NCBI GenBank assembly: GCA_900544225.1
Contig: UQUD01000025.1
Span: 1-21,520 of the forward strand
DNA from: an uncultured Collinsella sp.
GTDB lineage: Bacteria > Actinomycetota > Coriobacteriia > Coriobacteriales > Coriobacteriaceae
Direction of reading: 5' to 3'
Length of the DNA: 21,520 nucleotides
The first letter of the stretch is position 1; each line of letters opens with the position of its first letter. Shown piece after piece: positions 15,387-21,520 of the stretch. The notes beneath the pieces were generated by a model, which saw nothing but the letters and a program-made list of their open reading frames with translations, searched no databases and was not told where the DNA came from. Made by a program: the position numbers and the translations under genes.

Positions 15387-15418
15387 TGCGCGGTGCGCGA
15401 AGAACGCGCATCCGCGCA
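15387..15418 (-). other. Strong intercistronic stem-loop between arcA and arcB
   Basis: TGCGCGGTGCGCG (15387-15399) pairs with CGCGCATCCGCGCA (15405-15418) over 13 bp with one bulged base and a 5-base loop. There is no U-run on the minus strand, so it is unlikely to be an intrinsic terminator. Such hairpins often mark mRNA processing or stabilisation points that set different levels of neighbouring gene products. Confidence 0.55.
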
Positions 15419-15436
15419 TCTCGGACCAGAACGGAA

Positions 15437-16681
15437 TTAAATTTCTTCGCGCCAGAACGGCATGGTCATGCAGCGCGGGCCACCACGACCACGAGACAGC
15501 TCTTCGGAAGGAGCAACCAACAGCTCAACGCCCGCCTTATAAAGCGCATCATTGGTAACAACGTTGCGCTCATAGACGCACACCTTACCCGGCGCAACAG
15601 CAAGCGTGTTGGAACCATCGTTCCACTGCTCACGGGATGCCTCGATCGGATCGCCGGCGCCGCATTCGATCATCGTGATATGGTCGATACCGGTTGCCAT
15701 TTCAAGAATCTGCTGAATCGTTCCCTCGATCTCCTCGATAAAGACCTCGCCATCCGAATCGCCCTTGGTGAGTCGATAGGCACGAAGCGTCTCGTAGATA
15801 CCGGGGTAGACGGTAAACTTATCGTAATCAACCTGAGTACAAACCGTATCAAGATGCATATAGGCATAGCCGTGGGGGATCTTGATGGCAAATACCTGCT
15901 CGATCTCGGACTCTCCCGTGCCCCAGAACAGATTCTTGGCAAGCTGGTCGATGGCTGCGGTCTGGGTACGCTCGGAAATACCGATTGCAAGCGTGGTGGC
16001 GTTAATGTTCAGAACGTCGCCGCCTTCGATATGCCAATCGCTATTGTGGTCGTACCAAAGCGGAGCCCCAGCATAATCAGGATGGTGGCGCATGATCGTC
16101 TCATAGAATACGACCTCACGGTTGCGCTGATGCCAGTACATGCGGTTCATCATCGCACCCTTACCGACCACAGCGATCGGATCACGCGAGAAGTAGGAGG
16201 CGGGCATCGGGAACAAGACCATTTCGTCGGGCTTTAGCTCGTCGCTATCCATGGCCGCAAGAGAACCGCCCACATGCGGAATCTCGAGATCGCGTACGTA
16301 AAGACCGCCCATAGCGGTAAGGACAAACTCTTTGTTGTCCTTGATGGAGTCGAGCTTCTCCACGACTGCCTGACGAAGCGCCAGGTTCTCAATCTTGGCC
16401 TCGGGAACGAACTTGCTCATAAACTCGGCACGAGAACCCTCAACCTGATCGAAAGTCTCGGCAAGCAAGTCCTCCATATAAACAACCTCGGCGCCAGCAC
16501 CGCGAAGAAGATTAGTAAACTCGTCATGCTCTCGCTGGGCATACTCGAGATAAAACGCGTCATGAATCCAGGCGCGCTCAAAATCCTCCGCCTTCATGTT
16601 TACCAAGTCCAAGCCCGGTCGGTGCACGCATACCTTCTTGAGGGCACCAATTTCGCTATGAACGTTCAGACCTTTGCTCAT
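15437..16681 (-). CDS. arcA: Arginine deiminase (arcA)
   Basis: A 414-residue cytosolic enzyme converting arginine to citrulline and ammonia, the first step of the ADI pathway. It belongs to the guanidino-group modifying superfamily. The catalytic set is complete: D167 in FSRDP, E219 in HIEGGD, H276 and D278 in HLD, and nucleophile C404 in RGRGGPRCMTMP. R186/R188 (YWHQRNRE), R238 (GISERT) and R399 match arginines that hold the substrate in the Pseudomonas enzyme, but its Asn160 position reads Ala161 here. The second of two adjacent ATGs (16681) has better spacing to AAAGGA than the first (16684). It lies 67 bases after the arcD-like gene and precedes arcB. No terminator is seen between arcD and arcA. 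Confidence 0.96.
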   Translation of the reverse strand: MSKGLNVHSEIGALKKVCVHRPGLDLVNMKAEDFERAWIHDAFYLEYAQREHDEFTNLLRGAGAEVVYMEDLLAETFDQVEGSRAEFMSKFVPEAKIENLALRQAVVEKLDSIKDNKEFVLTAMGGLYVRDLEIPHVGGSLAAMDSDELKPDEMVLFPMPASYFSRDPIAVVGKGAMMNRMYWHQRNREVVFYETIMRHHPDYAGAPLWYDHNSDWHIEGGDVLNINATTLAIGISERTQTAAIDQLAKNLFWGTGESEIEQVFAIKIPHGYAYMHLDTVCTQVDYDKFTVYPGIYETLRAYRLTKGDSDGEVFIEEIEGTIQQILEMATGIDHITMIECGAGDPIEASREQWNDGSNTLAVAPGKVCVYERNVVTNDALYKAGVELLVAPSEELSRGRGGPRCMTMPFWREEI

Positions 16682-16748
16682 CATCGTTCCTTTCTAGATT
16701 AGAGCTCAATAGTTATTGCAATGGCTTACAAAGTTGTCGTTTCGTTTG

Positions 16749-18185
16749 CTAGACAATCGGAAGCAGACCGGATACCGCGGTAAATACGAGACAGACCGCA
16801 CTGACCACAAGGAAGAACTTCCAGGAAACTCGCCACCACTGGCCAAGAGAGATCTTGCAAACACCAAGACCGGCGACAAGCATTGCGCTGGTGGGGGAAA
16901 TCAGCGACATCGCTGCAGATCCCATCGAAAGGCCAGTAACCGCAGCTTCTGGATTTAGCCCCATGAGCTCAACCAGAGGCCCAAAGACGGGGATGGTGAG
17001 CGCCGCGATGCCCGAAGAGCTGGGAACCAGAATCGAAAGCAAGTTGTCAACAACATACAAAATGCTGGTAAAGAGAACAGAGGGGATTCCGGCAAGGCCA
17101 GTCGCAAGAGCGTTTAGGACCGTATCGATAATCAAGCCATCGTTGGCGATAACCAAAATGCCTCGAGCAAGACCGACCACGACCGCAGAGAAAACAAAGT
17201 CGCCCAAACCCTTAACAAACTCTGTAGCAATCTCCTTCTCGCTCATGCCCGATACGATGCCAGACAGAAGCGCCATAGCCATAAAGACTGCAGAGATCTC
17301 GTTCATATACCAGCCCTGGGTTACAAGACCCCAGACAATGGCGGCGATTCCAAGCACGAATACGATGATTACGGCCTTCTGGCGCCCGGTGAAATCGGCT
17401 TCGAGCAGCTCGTCATTTGATGCATGTTCTTTGCGCTTCTCGATATCATCAGCGTAAGCAATCGAGGACTCGGGGTTCTTCTTCACCCTTCGAGCGTACA
17501 ACACGACCCATGCAATAGCGATGGCGGTCAGCACAACTAGGGCAACAACGCGAAGCCAGAGCTGGGGATTACCCTGGATATTCAGAATTCCCTGAGCAAT
17601 CAAAACATTGAAGGGATTGACCGTCGATGCGATATAGCCAATACGGGCCCCAACGAACACGATCATAAAGGCCGTAATGGAGTCATATCCCATAGCCATA
17701 ACAATCGGCAACAAGATGGCAAAAAATGGAAGGGTCTCCTCCGCCATGCCGAACGTGCTACCGCCCAGCGCAAAAACCGCCATCAAAATTGGAATAATCA
17801 GGATGTCTTTACTCTTGAACTTCTTAACGATGCGCGCCACGCCGCTGGTGATTGCTCCAGTGGCAGTAATGACCTGAAAGGATCCGCCGACAATCAGAAT
17901 AAAGGCAACGACCTCAACTGCCTGCTGAATTCCCACCGCAGGAGCCTCGAGTACATCGAACAGGCCTTGCTTCAGGTCGACCTCAGCGCCGTCTTCGTCC
18001 GCATAAACCTTTTCAACGGACTCATATGTTCCGGCAACAGTGACCTCGCGTCCGTTGAGCTCCTGCCTCTCAAACGAGCCGGAGGGGACGATCCACGTAA
18101 GGGCTGCGGTCAACGCCATGAGAATGAAGATAATGGTGTAGACGTGCGGAATTCGTAGCCCACGTTTCTTTTGCACTTCGGCCAT
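16749..18185 (-). CDS. arcD: YfcC-type basic amino acid antiporter (probable arginine/ornithine exchanger)
   Basis: A 478-residue membrane protein with about 11-13 hydrophobic segments, resembling the YfcC/DcuC-like (C4-dicarboxylate carrier fold, PF03606) family, members of which serve as ArcD in many ADI clusters. Features include the first helix (about 14-34), a periplasmic-type hydrophilic loop (about 38-75), GGSTFGMAEETLPF (141-154), NPFNVLIAQG in the middle and SILVPSSSGIAAL with SLISPTSAMLVAG near the C-terminus. A charged cytoplasmic loop (RRVKKNPE onward) splits the two halves. It is expected to exchange external arginine for internal ornithine. AAAGGAGG lies 4 bases from the ATG. 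It is first in the minus-strand arc operon. The symbol is inferred from context, since this is not the APC-type ArcD. Confidence 0.87.
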   Translation of the reverse strand: MAEVQKKRGLRIPHVYTIIFILMALTAALTWIVPSGSFERQELNGREVTVAGTYESVEKVYADEDGAEVDLKQGLFDVLEAPAVGIQQAVEVVAFILIVGGSFQVITATGAITSGVARIVKKFKSKDILIIPILMAVFALGGSTFGMAEETLPFFAILLPIVMAMGYDSITAFMIVFVGARIGYIASTVNPFNVLIAQGILNIQGNPQLWLRVVALVVLTAIAIAWVVLYARRVKKNPESSIAYADDIEKRKEHASNDELLEADFTGRQKAVIIVFVLGIAAIVWGLVTQGWYMNEISAVFMAMALLSGIVSGMSEKEIATEFVKGLGDFVFSAVVVGLARGILVIANDGLIIDTVLNALATGLAGIPSVLFTSILYVVDNLLSILVPSSSGIAALTIPVFGPLVELMGLNPEAAVTGLSMGSAAMSLISPTSAMLVAGLGVCKISLGQWWRVSWKFFLVVSAVCLVFTAVSGLLPIV

Positions 18186-18481
18186 TATGCCTCCTTTAGT
18201 TTGCGGGTTTTCGATACGAGCTTTTCGCCGGCAACCTTATTATTCGGTTTTCACGCCAGTTGACATTAGATATTTATGCGAATGGATAGTATTAAAACGC
18301 AGACGGATTTTTATTGATATATAAGCTCAACTATGGAACTAAATTGATATTTTTTATCAATTGATGACTTTCAATCAAGAGCTTAAGCCGCCCACCGATA
18401 CCCACAACATACTCACTTAAACTTCTCCCAGCAGAACGATAATTGACATCAATCATCATCCGAATTAAAGCGAGCGTTCTA
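18186..18481. promoter_or_regulatory. AT-rich divergent control region of the arc operon and the deiminase paralogue
   Basis: A 296-bp gap, much richer in A and T than its neighbours, which must hold promoters in both directions. On the plus strand TTGACA occurs at 18260-18265 and 18443-18448, but no convincing -10 stands at the right distance from either. Several TTGAT/ATCAA half-sites cluster at about 18312-18378. No transcript start can be fixed, and no ArgR-type TGAATN4ATTCA box is evident. Confidence 0.55.
18342..18362. promoter_or_regulatory. Candidate operator: AATTGATA-N5-TATCAATT
   Basis: A perfect 8-bp inverted repeat separated by five T residues. It is followed at once by a looser TTGAT...ATCAA pair (18361-18378), and another ATTGATAT lies at 18313-18320. 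The position between divergent arc genes suggests a binding site for the XRE regulator encoded downstream or for a CRP/FNR-type protein, whose classic site is TTGAT-N4-ATCAA; the spacing here differs from that. Confidence 0.45.
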
Positions 18482-19729
18482 ATGCCAATTCATGTCACCA
18501 GCGAAATCGGTAAGCTTAAACAGGCCCTTTTATATCGACCCGGTATCGAAACCCAAAACTATCCCGAAGGCCATTTTGGCCAAGTTTTTAGCCTAAGACC
18601 ATCGAGCAGCCTATTTGACTTGGATAGAGCCCTAGCTGAGTGTGATGCCTATACCTCAGTGCTCGAGCATGAAGACGTAGAGGTTCTGTATCTCGACCAA
18701 CTTCTTATAGAAGCGCTTGACTCATGCCCCGAAGCTCGAGCATCTTTTGTCGATTCCTTTGTCGATGAATGCGGCGCAATTGGCGCCGAGTTGCAGCAAG
18801 CAGTCCGCGAGCATCTTGAACACACCCGATCGGCGCAGGAGCTCGTCTCGGCATCGATTGGCGGCATCCGCCACGGGCAAGTTACATACTGCTTCGACGG
18901 CGGGGACAGACTCGCCGAATTAACCGGCGAGGCCTATGCCCCTGACGAGCTGCTCGTAAGTCCATTAAACACCATGTGGTTCGTGCGCGACCCGGTAAGC
19001 ACCATCGGCTCCGGCATCTCCTTCAACCACATGTATTGGCCCGAGCGCAATCGCGAAGTAGCGCTCTACCAAACGATTTTTAAATACCATCCCAATTTCA
19101 AGGACACGCCCTCGTTTTATCGTCACGATTCGACCTTCCATATTGAAGGGGGCGATATCATCAATCTTGATGCTCATAATGTCGCAGTCGGCATCTCTCA
19201 GAGAACCGAATCTGCAGCCATCGATATGCTCGCTCGTACCCTCCTGTGGAATCCCGACTCGAGCATCGACGCCGTATGGGCAATTGAGGTACCCGAGCGG
19301 AGCCTGTGTATCCATCTTGATACGTACCTAAGCCGGGTCGACTACGATACTTTTGTTGTCGACCCCCAGCTACTCGCGGAATCTCGCTCTTATCAGATTA
19401 CGCGAAATCGAGCAGAGAATCTCTGCCAGATTCACGCCGTCGAAAAAGGAGTCAAGGAGGCACTGGCCGCCGCGCTCGGCATACCCGAACTTCGTTTTAT
19501 TCCCTGCGGTGGATCTAATCCCAATTTGGCAGAAAAAGAGTGCACGAATAACGCAGCCAGCGTGCTGTGCCTCCGACCGGGCAAAGTCTGTGTCTATGAA
19601 GAGAATCAAGCGACGAACGCTGCTCTTGAACAGGCCGGAATCGATCTTGTTCCCATTTCCATACACGAGCTGACAAACGGCTTTGGCGGGCCCAACTGTT
19701 TGTGCTTGCCACTTAGGCGTGATGAATAA
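18482..19729 (+). CDS. Diverged arginine deiminase paralogue, substrate uncertain
   Basis: A 415-residue member of the arginine deiminase family, with length and core motifs like ArcA. Catalytic residues are all present: D170 in FVRDP, E222 in HIEGGD, H278 and D280 in HLD, and C406. N163 (PLNTMWF) and R241 (GISQRT) also match substrate contacts. The active-site loop differs: the RGRGGPRC of arginine deiminases reads NGFGGPNC, so the arginine equal to Pseudomonas R401 is Phe401 and the one before the cysteine is Asn405. Either the substrate or its binding mode has changed, or the enzyme is impaired. The ATG at 18482 has a weak GCGAG site; TTG at 18443 is rejected. It overlaps the regulator gene and is divergent from the arc operon. 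Confidence 0.9.
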   Translation: MPIHVTSEIGKLKQALLYRPGIETQNYPEGHFGQVFSLRPSSSLFDLDRALAECDAYTSVLEHEDVEVLYLDQLLIEALDSCPEARASFVDSFVDECGAIGAELQQAVREHLEHTRSAQELVSASIGGIRHGQVTYCFDGGDRLAELTGEAYAPDELLVSPLNTMWFVRDPVSTIGSGISFNHMYWPERNREVALYQTIFKYHPNFKDTPSFYRHDSTFHIEGGDIINLDAHNVAVGISQRTESAAIDMLARTLLWNPDSSIDAVWAIEVPERSLCIHLDTYLSRVDYDTFVVDPQLLAESRSYQITRNRAENLCQIHAVEKGVKEALAAALGIPELRFIPCGGSNPNLAEKECTNNAASVLCLRPGKVCVYEENQATNAALEQAGIDLVPISIHELTNGFGGPNCLCLPLRRDE

Positions 19730-20378
19730 CATGGCCCAAGGGGATAACATTAAATGCCTTAGAACCCGCGAAGGCTTAACGCAGCAGCAATTTGCCGACA
19801 TGCTCGGCGTTACCAAAGAAACGGTATGCCGTTGGGAACGTGGACACACCGCCGTCAAGGTGTCGACTCTCGATAAGCTGACCGAGCTTTTCGATGTAAC
19901 GTTTGATGAGCTCGCCGCAAGTAATAGCGGCCTTGCTTCTGCCGGCTTAAGCTCGCGGCCTGAGAATAGCCAGAACGTGGCCCAAAACGAAGAATGCGAA
20001 ATCTATAAAATCGTACGCCGCAACGGTGGCTTTAGTCTTAAGAACAGTGGGCGCACCTTCGTTCCAGGACCCGTTCTCGAAAGGCACCCGGGAGGCTTTC
20101 TAGTTCAGATGAACGGCAGCGGCATGTCACGCTGCTATCCGCAAAGCAGTGTTCTGCTGGTCGATCCTGTTGCTAAACCGTGGAACGGATGCACCGTCGT
20201 TGCCATGGTAGACGCATCAGCCATAGTTATTCGGCGATATGAAATCCGAGGGAACACGATTGCGCTGTCAACGTATTCCTATTTGACAGAAGAACCCGAC
20301 TTCACTCTAGACAGGCGTCGCCTTCGTATTTTAGGTGTCGTCGTTTGGTTTCAGGCAACTCACGATCTGACGTACTAG
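19722..20378 (+). CDS. XRE-type regulator with S24/LexA-like C-terminal domain
   Basis: A 218-residue protein. Residues 8-63 form a Cro/CI-type helix-turn-helix (LTQQQFADMLGVTKETVCRW, 19-38), followed by a linker (about 65-95) and a domain resembling the S24 fold of LexA/CI repressors (about 110-210). In that domain the expected GDSM nucleophile motif reads GSGM (132-135) and the lysine motif reads IRR (170-172), so the Ser-Lys dyad for self-cleavage appears absent. It may instead sense a ligand or only dimerise. The ATG at 19722 overlaps the deiminase-paralogue stop by 8 bases and has AGG upstream; ATG 19731 is the alternative. It is a likely local regulator of the arc divergon. Confidence 0.85.
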   Translation: MNNMAQGDNIKCLRTREGLTQQQFADMLGVTKETVCRWERGHTAVKVSTLDKLTELFDVTFDELAASNSGLASAGLSSRPENSQNVAQNEECEIYKIVRRNGGFSLKNSGRTFVPGPVLERHPGGFLVQMNGSGMSRCYPQSSVLLVDPVAKPWNGCTVVAMVDASAIVIRRYEIRGNTIALSTYSYLTEEPDFTLDRRRLRILGVVVWFQATHDLTY

Positions 20379-20477
20379 CCTCTTAGTCGTAAATCACCAG
20401 GTGCCGTACCTGCCCGCGGCAAGAGCGTCCCTTTTGACTAGTCGTTTAAGAACGTCCCCGATGACTAGGTGGATAGC
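20379..20477. other. Junction region with a half palindrome
   Basis: Between the XRE stop and the arcC copy 2 terminator there is no gene. From 20433 the sequence follows copy 1, starting within TTTGACTAGTC, the centre of the REP-like palindrome. Its left arm is replaced here by an unrelated stretch with a GCGTCCC remnant at 20425-20431. The right arm (CGTCCCCGATGAC, 20453-20465) is kept with one change. No clear plus-strand terminator for the regulator is seen. Confidence 0.55.
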
Positions 20478-20510
20478 AAAAGCCCCGCAGTCGGAGCGGA
20501 CTGCGGGGCT
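20478..20510 (-). terminator. Intrinsic terminator after arcC copy 2
   Basis: Identical to the terminator of copy 1: a perfect 12-bp stem (20481-20492 with 20499-20510) followed by minus-strand TTTT. The second hairpin without a U-run is repeated at 20530-20553. Confidence 0.85.
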
Positions 20511-20575
20511 CATGAAGAGAGGCTAGTTTGTGGGCGCTTTGCCTGGCGCCCACGAGAGATGCAACAGAGTAGAGA

Positions 20576-21520
20576 CTACTCGTGGATGCGGGTACCGGAG
20601 AGGCCGGCCATGGTCTCGGCGGCCTTGTCCAGAGCACCGATGATGCAGGTGCGGCCCTTGCGGGAACGGGCGAACTTGATGGCAGCGCGGACCTTGGGCT
20701 CCATGGAACCCTTGCCGAACTGACCCTCGTCGGCCAGGCGCTCGGCCTCGTCGGCGGTGAGCTCCTCGAGCTCCTCCTGGTTGGGCTTGCCAAAGTTGAT
20801 GGCGACATGCTCGACGGCGGTCAGCAGGAACAGGACATCGGCGTCGCAGTCCTCGGCCAGCAGCTCGCCGCCCAGGTCCTTGTCGATGACGGCGGGAACG
20901 CCCTTGTAGCAGCCCTTGTTCTCGTAGTCGCGGACGACGGGGATGCCGCCGCCACCGCAGGCGATGACGATGAACTCGTTGTCGAGCAGGTTGAGGATGG
21001 AGTCGGCCTCGACGATCTTCTTGGGATCGGGGGAAGCGACGACGCGACGCCAGCCGCGGCCGGAATCCTCGACGAAGACCTTGGAGGGATCCTCGGCCAT
21101 GAACTCCTTGGCCTGCTCCTCGGTGTAGAAGGGTCCGATCGGCTTGGTCGGGTTCTTGAACGCGGGATCATCCGGATCGCACTCGATCTGGGTGACGACG
21201 GTGGCGGCGTGCCAACGCTTATAGCGCTTGTGCATCTCGCGGCCGATGCCTTGCTGCAGGTGATAACCAATGTAGCCCTGGGACATGGCGCCGCACTCGG
21301 GCAGCGGCATCTCGGGGGTACCGATGGCATCGTGGGCAGCGGCGAAGGCGTTCTGGATCATGCCGACCTGCGGGCCGTTGCCGTGGGTGATGATGATCTC
21401 ATTGCCCTGCTCGATGAGACCGAGGAGAGCGTGGGCGGTGTTGCTCACGGCCTCGATCTGCTCGACGGGGTTGTTGCCGAGGGCGTTGCCGCCAAGGGCG
21501 ACGACAATACGATCGGGCTT
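20576..21520 (-). CDS. arcC: Carbamate kinase (arcC), second copy, start outside the window
   Basis: Residues 7-320 of a protein identical to the arcC product at 13371-14333; the window ends at the first base of codon 7, so the start codon would lie 18 bases further on. All kinase motifs visible in copy 1 are present and there is no frameshift. It is transcribed toward the XRE gene. Since the ATG, ribosome site and upstream gene are not in view, I cannot say whether arcB also precedes this copy, which would mean a tandem repeat of a whole arc operon, or whether only arcC was duplicated. An internal ATG at 21448 is not the likely start. Confidence 0.95.
   Translation of the reverse strand, partial: KPDRIVVALGGNALGNNPVEQIEAVSNTAHALLGLIEQGNEIIITHGNGPQVGMIQNAFAAAHDAIGTPEMPLPECGAMSQGYIGYHLQQGIGREMHKRYKRWHAATVVTQIECDPDDPAFKNPTKPIGPFYTEEQAKEFMAEDPSKVFVEDSGRGWRRVVASPDPKKIVEADSILNLLDNEFIVIACGGGGIPVVRDYENKGCYKGVPAVIDKDLGGELLAEDCDADVLFLLTAVEHVAINFGKPNQEELEELTADEAERLADEGQFGKGSMEPKVRAAIKFARSRKGRTCIIGALDKAAETMAGLSGTRIHE

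Larger units (their letters stand above)
20433..21520. repeat. Long direct repeat, copy 2 (arcC and its 3' flank), cut by the window end
   Basis: Same orientation as 13228-14315 with a constant offset of 7,205 bases, at least 1,088 bp long. G replaces A at 20444, 20460 and 20472, and I find no further change up to the last base. Together the two copies bracket the arcB-arcA-arcD and paralogue-regulator block. Confidence 0.93.

Noticed and set aside
18260..18292. Sigma70 promoter built on TTGACA at 18260 for the deiminase paralogue
   Set aside because: The -35 is perfect, but no acceptable -10 stands 16-18 bases away, and the gene starts nearly 200 bases later. Kept only as a remark.
18186..18481. 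ArgR boxes in the divergent arc region
   Set aside because: No TGAAT-N4-ATTCA-like pair is found; the dyads present are TTGAT/ATCAA based.
20576..21448. Reading arcC copy 2 as a 290-residue, N-terminally truncated gene starting at 21448
   Set aside because: The frame stays open and identical to copy 1 beyond 21448 to the window edge, so it is cut by the window rather than by mutation.

Overview
The window looks like a chromosomal segment of a gut Coriobacteriia species, most likely Collinsella or a close relative. This is inferred from protein style, moderately high GC, dense minus-strand gene packing, LytTR-type two-component systems and an arginine deiminase (ADI) pathway. I could not run a search to confirm it. 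Nearly all genes lie on the minus strand; only three are on the plus strand (a C39-like peptidase, a second deiminase-like gene and an XRE-type regulator).

Left part (1-8.9 kb): a YfcE-type phosphoesterase; an operon of a family 2 glycosyltransferase, a LytS-like histidine kinase and a LytTR response regulator, the first two overlapping by ATGA; a UMF1-like MFS transporter; a zinc-dependent phospholipase C family protein; and a second, paralogous LytTR regulator and LytS-like kinase pair. Intrinsic terminators separate several of these units.

Middle part (8.9-13.2 kb): an imidazolonepropionase-like amidohydrolase and an APC-family amino acid permease, both with strong Shine-Dalgarno sites and probably one catabolic unit. 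A 354-bp divergent region follows, then a plus-strand, membrane-anchored C39-like peptidase. The stop codon of that gene runs directly into a cluster of REP-like palindromes.

Right part (13.2-21.5 kb): a fermentative arginine-catabolism locus. On the minus strand, transcribed in the order arcD-like (YfcC-type antiporter), arcA, arcB, arcC, it would import arginine, deiminate it to citrulline, phosphorolyse citrulline to ornithine and carbamoyl phosphate, and make ATP. Divergent from it, across an AT-rich control region with an AATTGATA/TATCAATT dyad, lie a diverged deiminase paralogue and an XRE/S24-like regulator that overlaps its stop codon. A second, essentially identical arcC begins 7,205 bp after the first, in the same orientation, and runs off the window end.

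The most unusual points are three. (1) Near-perfect direct arcC repeats flank the whole arcB-arcA-arcD/paralogue/regulator block, and similarity begins at the centre of a palindrome. (2) The deiminase paralogue keeps the catalytic residues but has lost arginines of the active-site loop. (3) Its partner regulator has an S24-like domain that lacks the Ser-Lys dyad.
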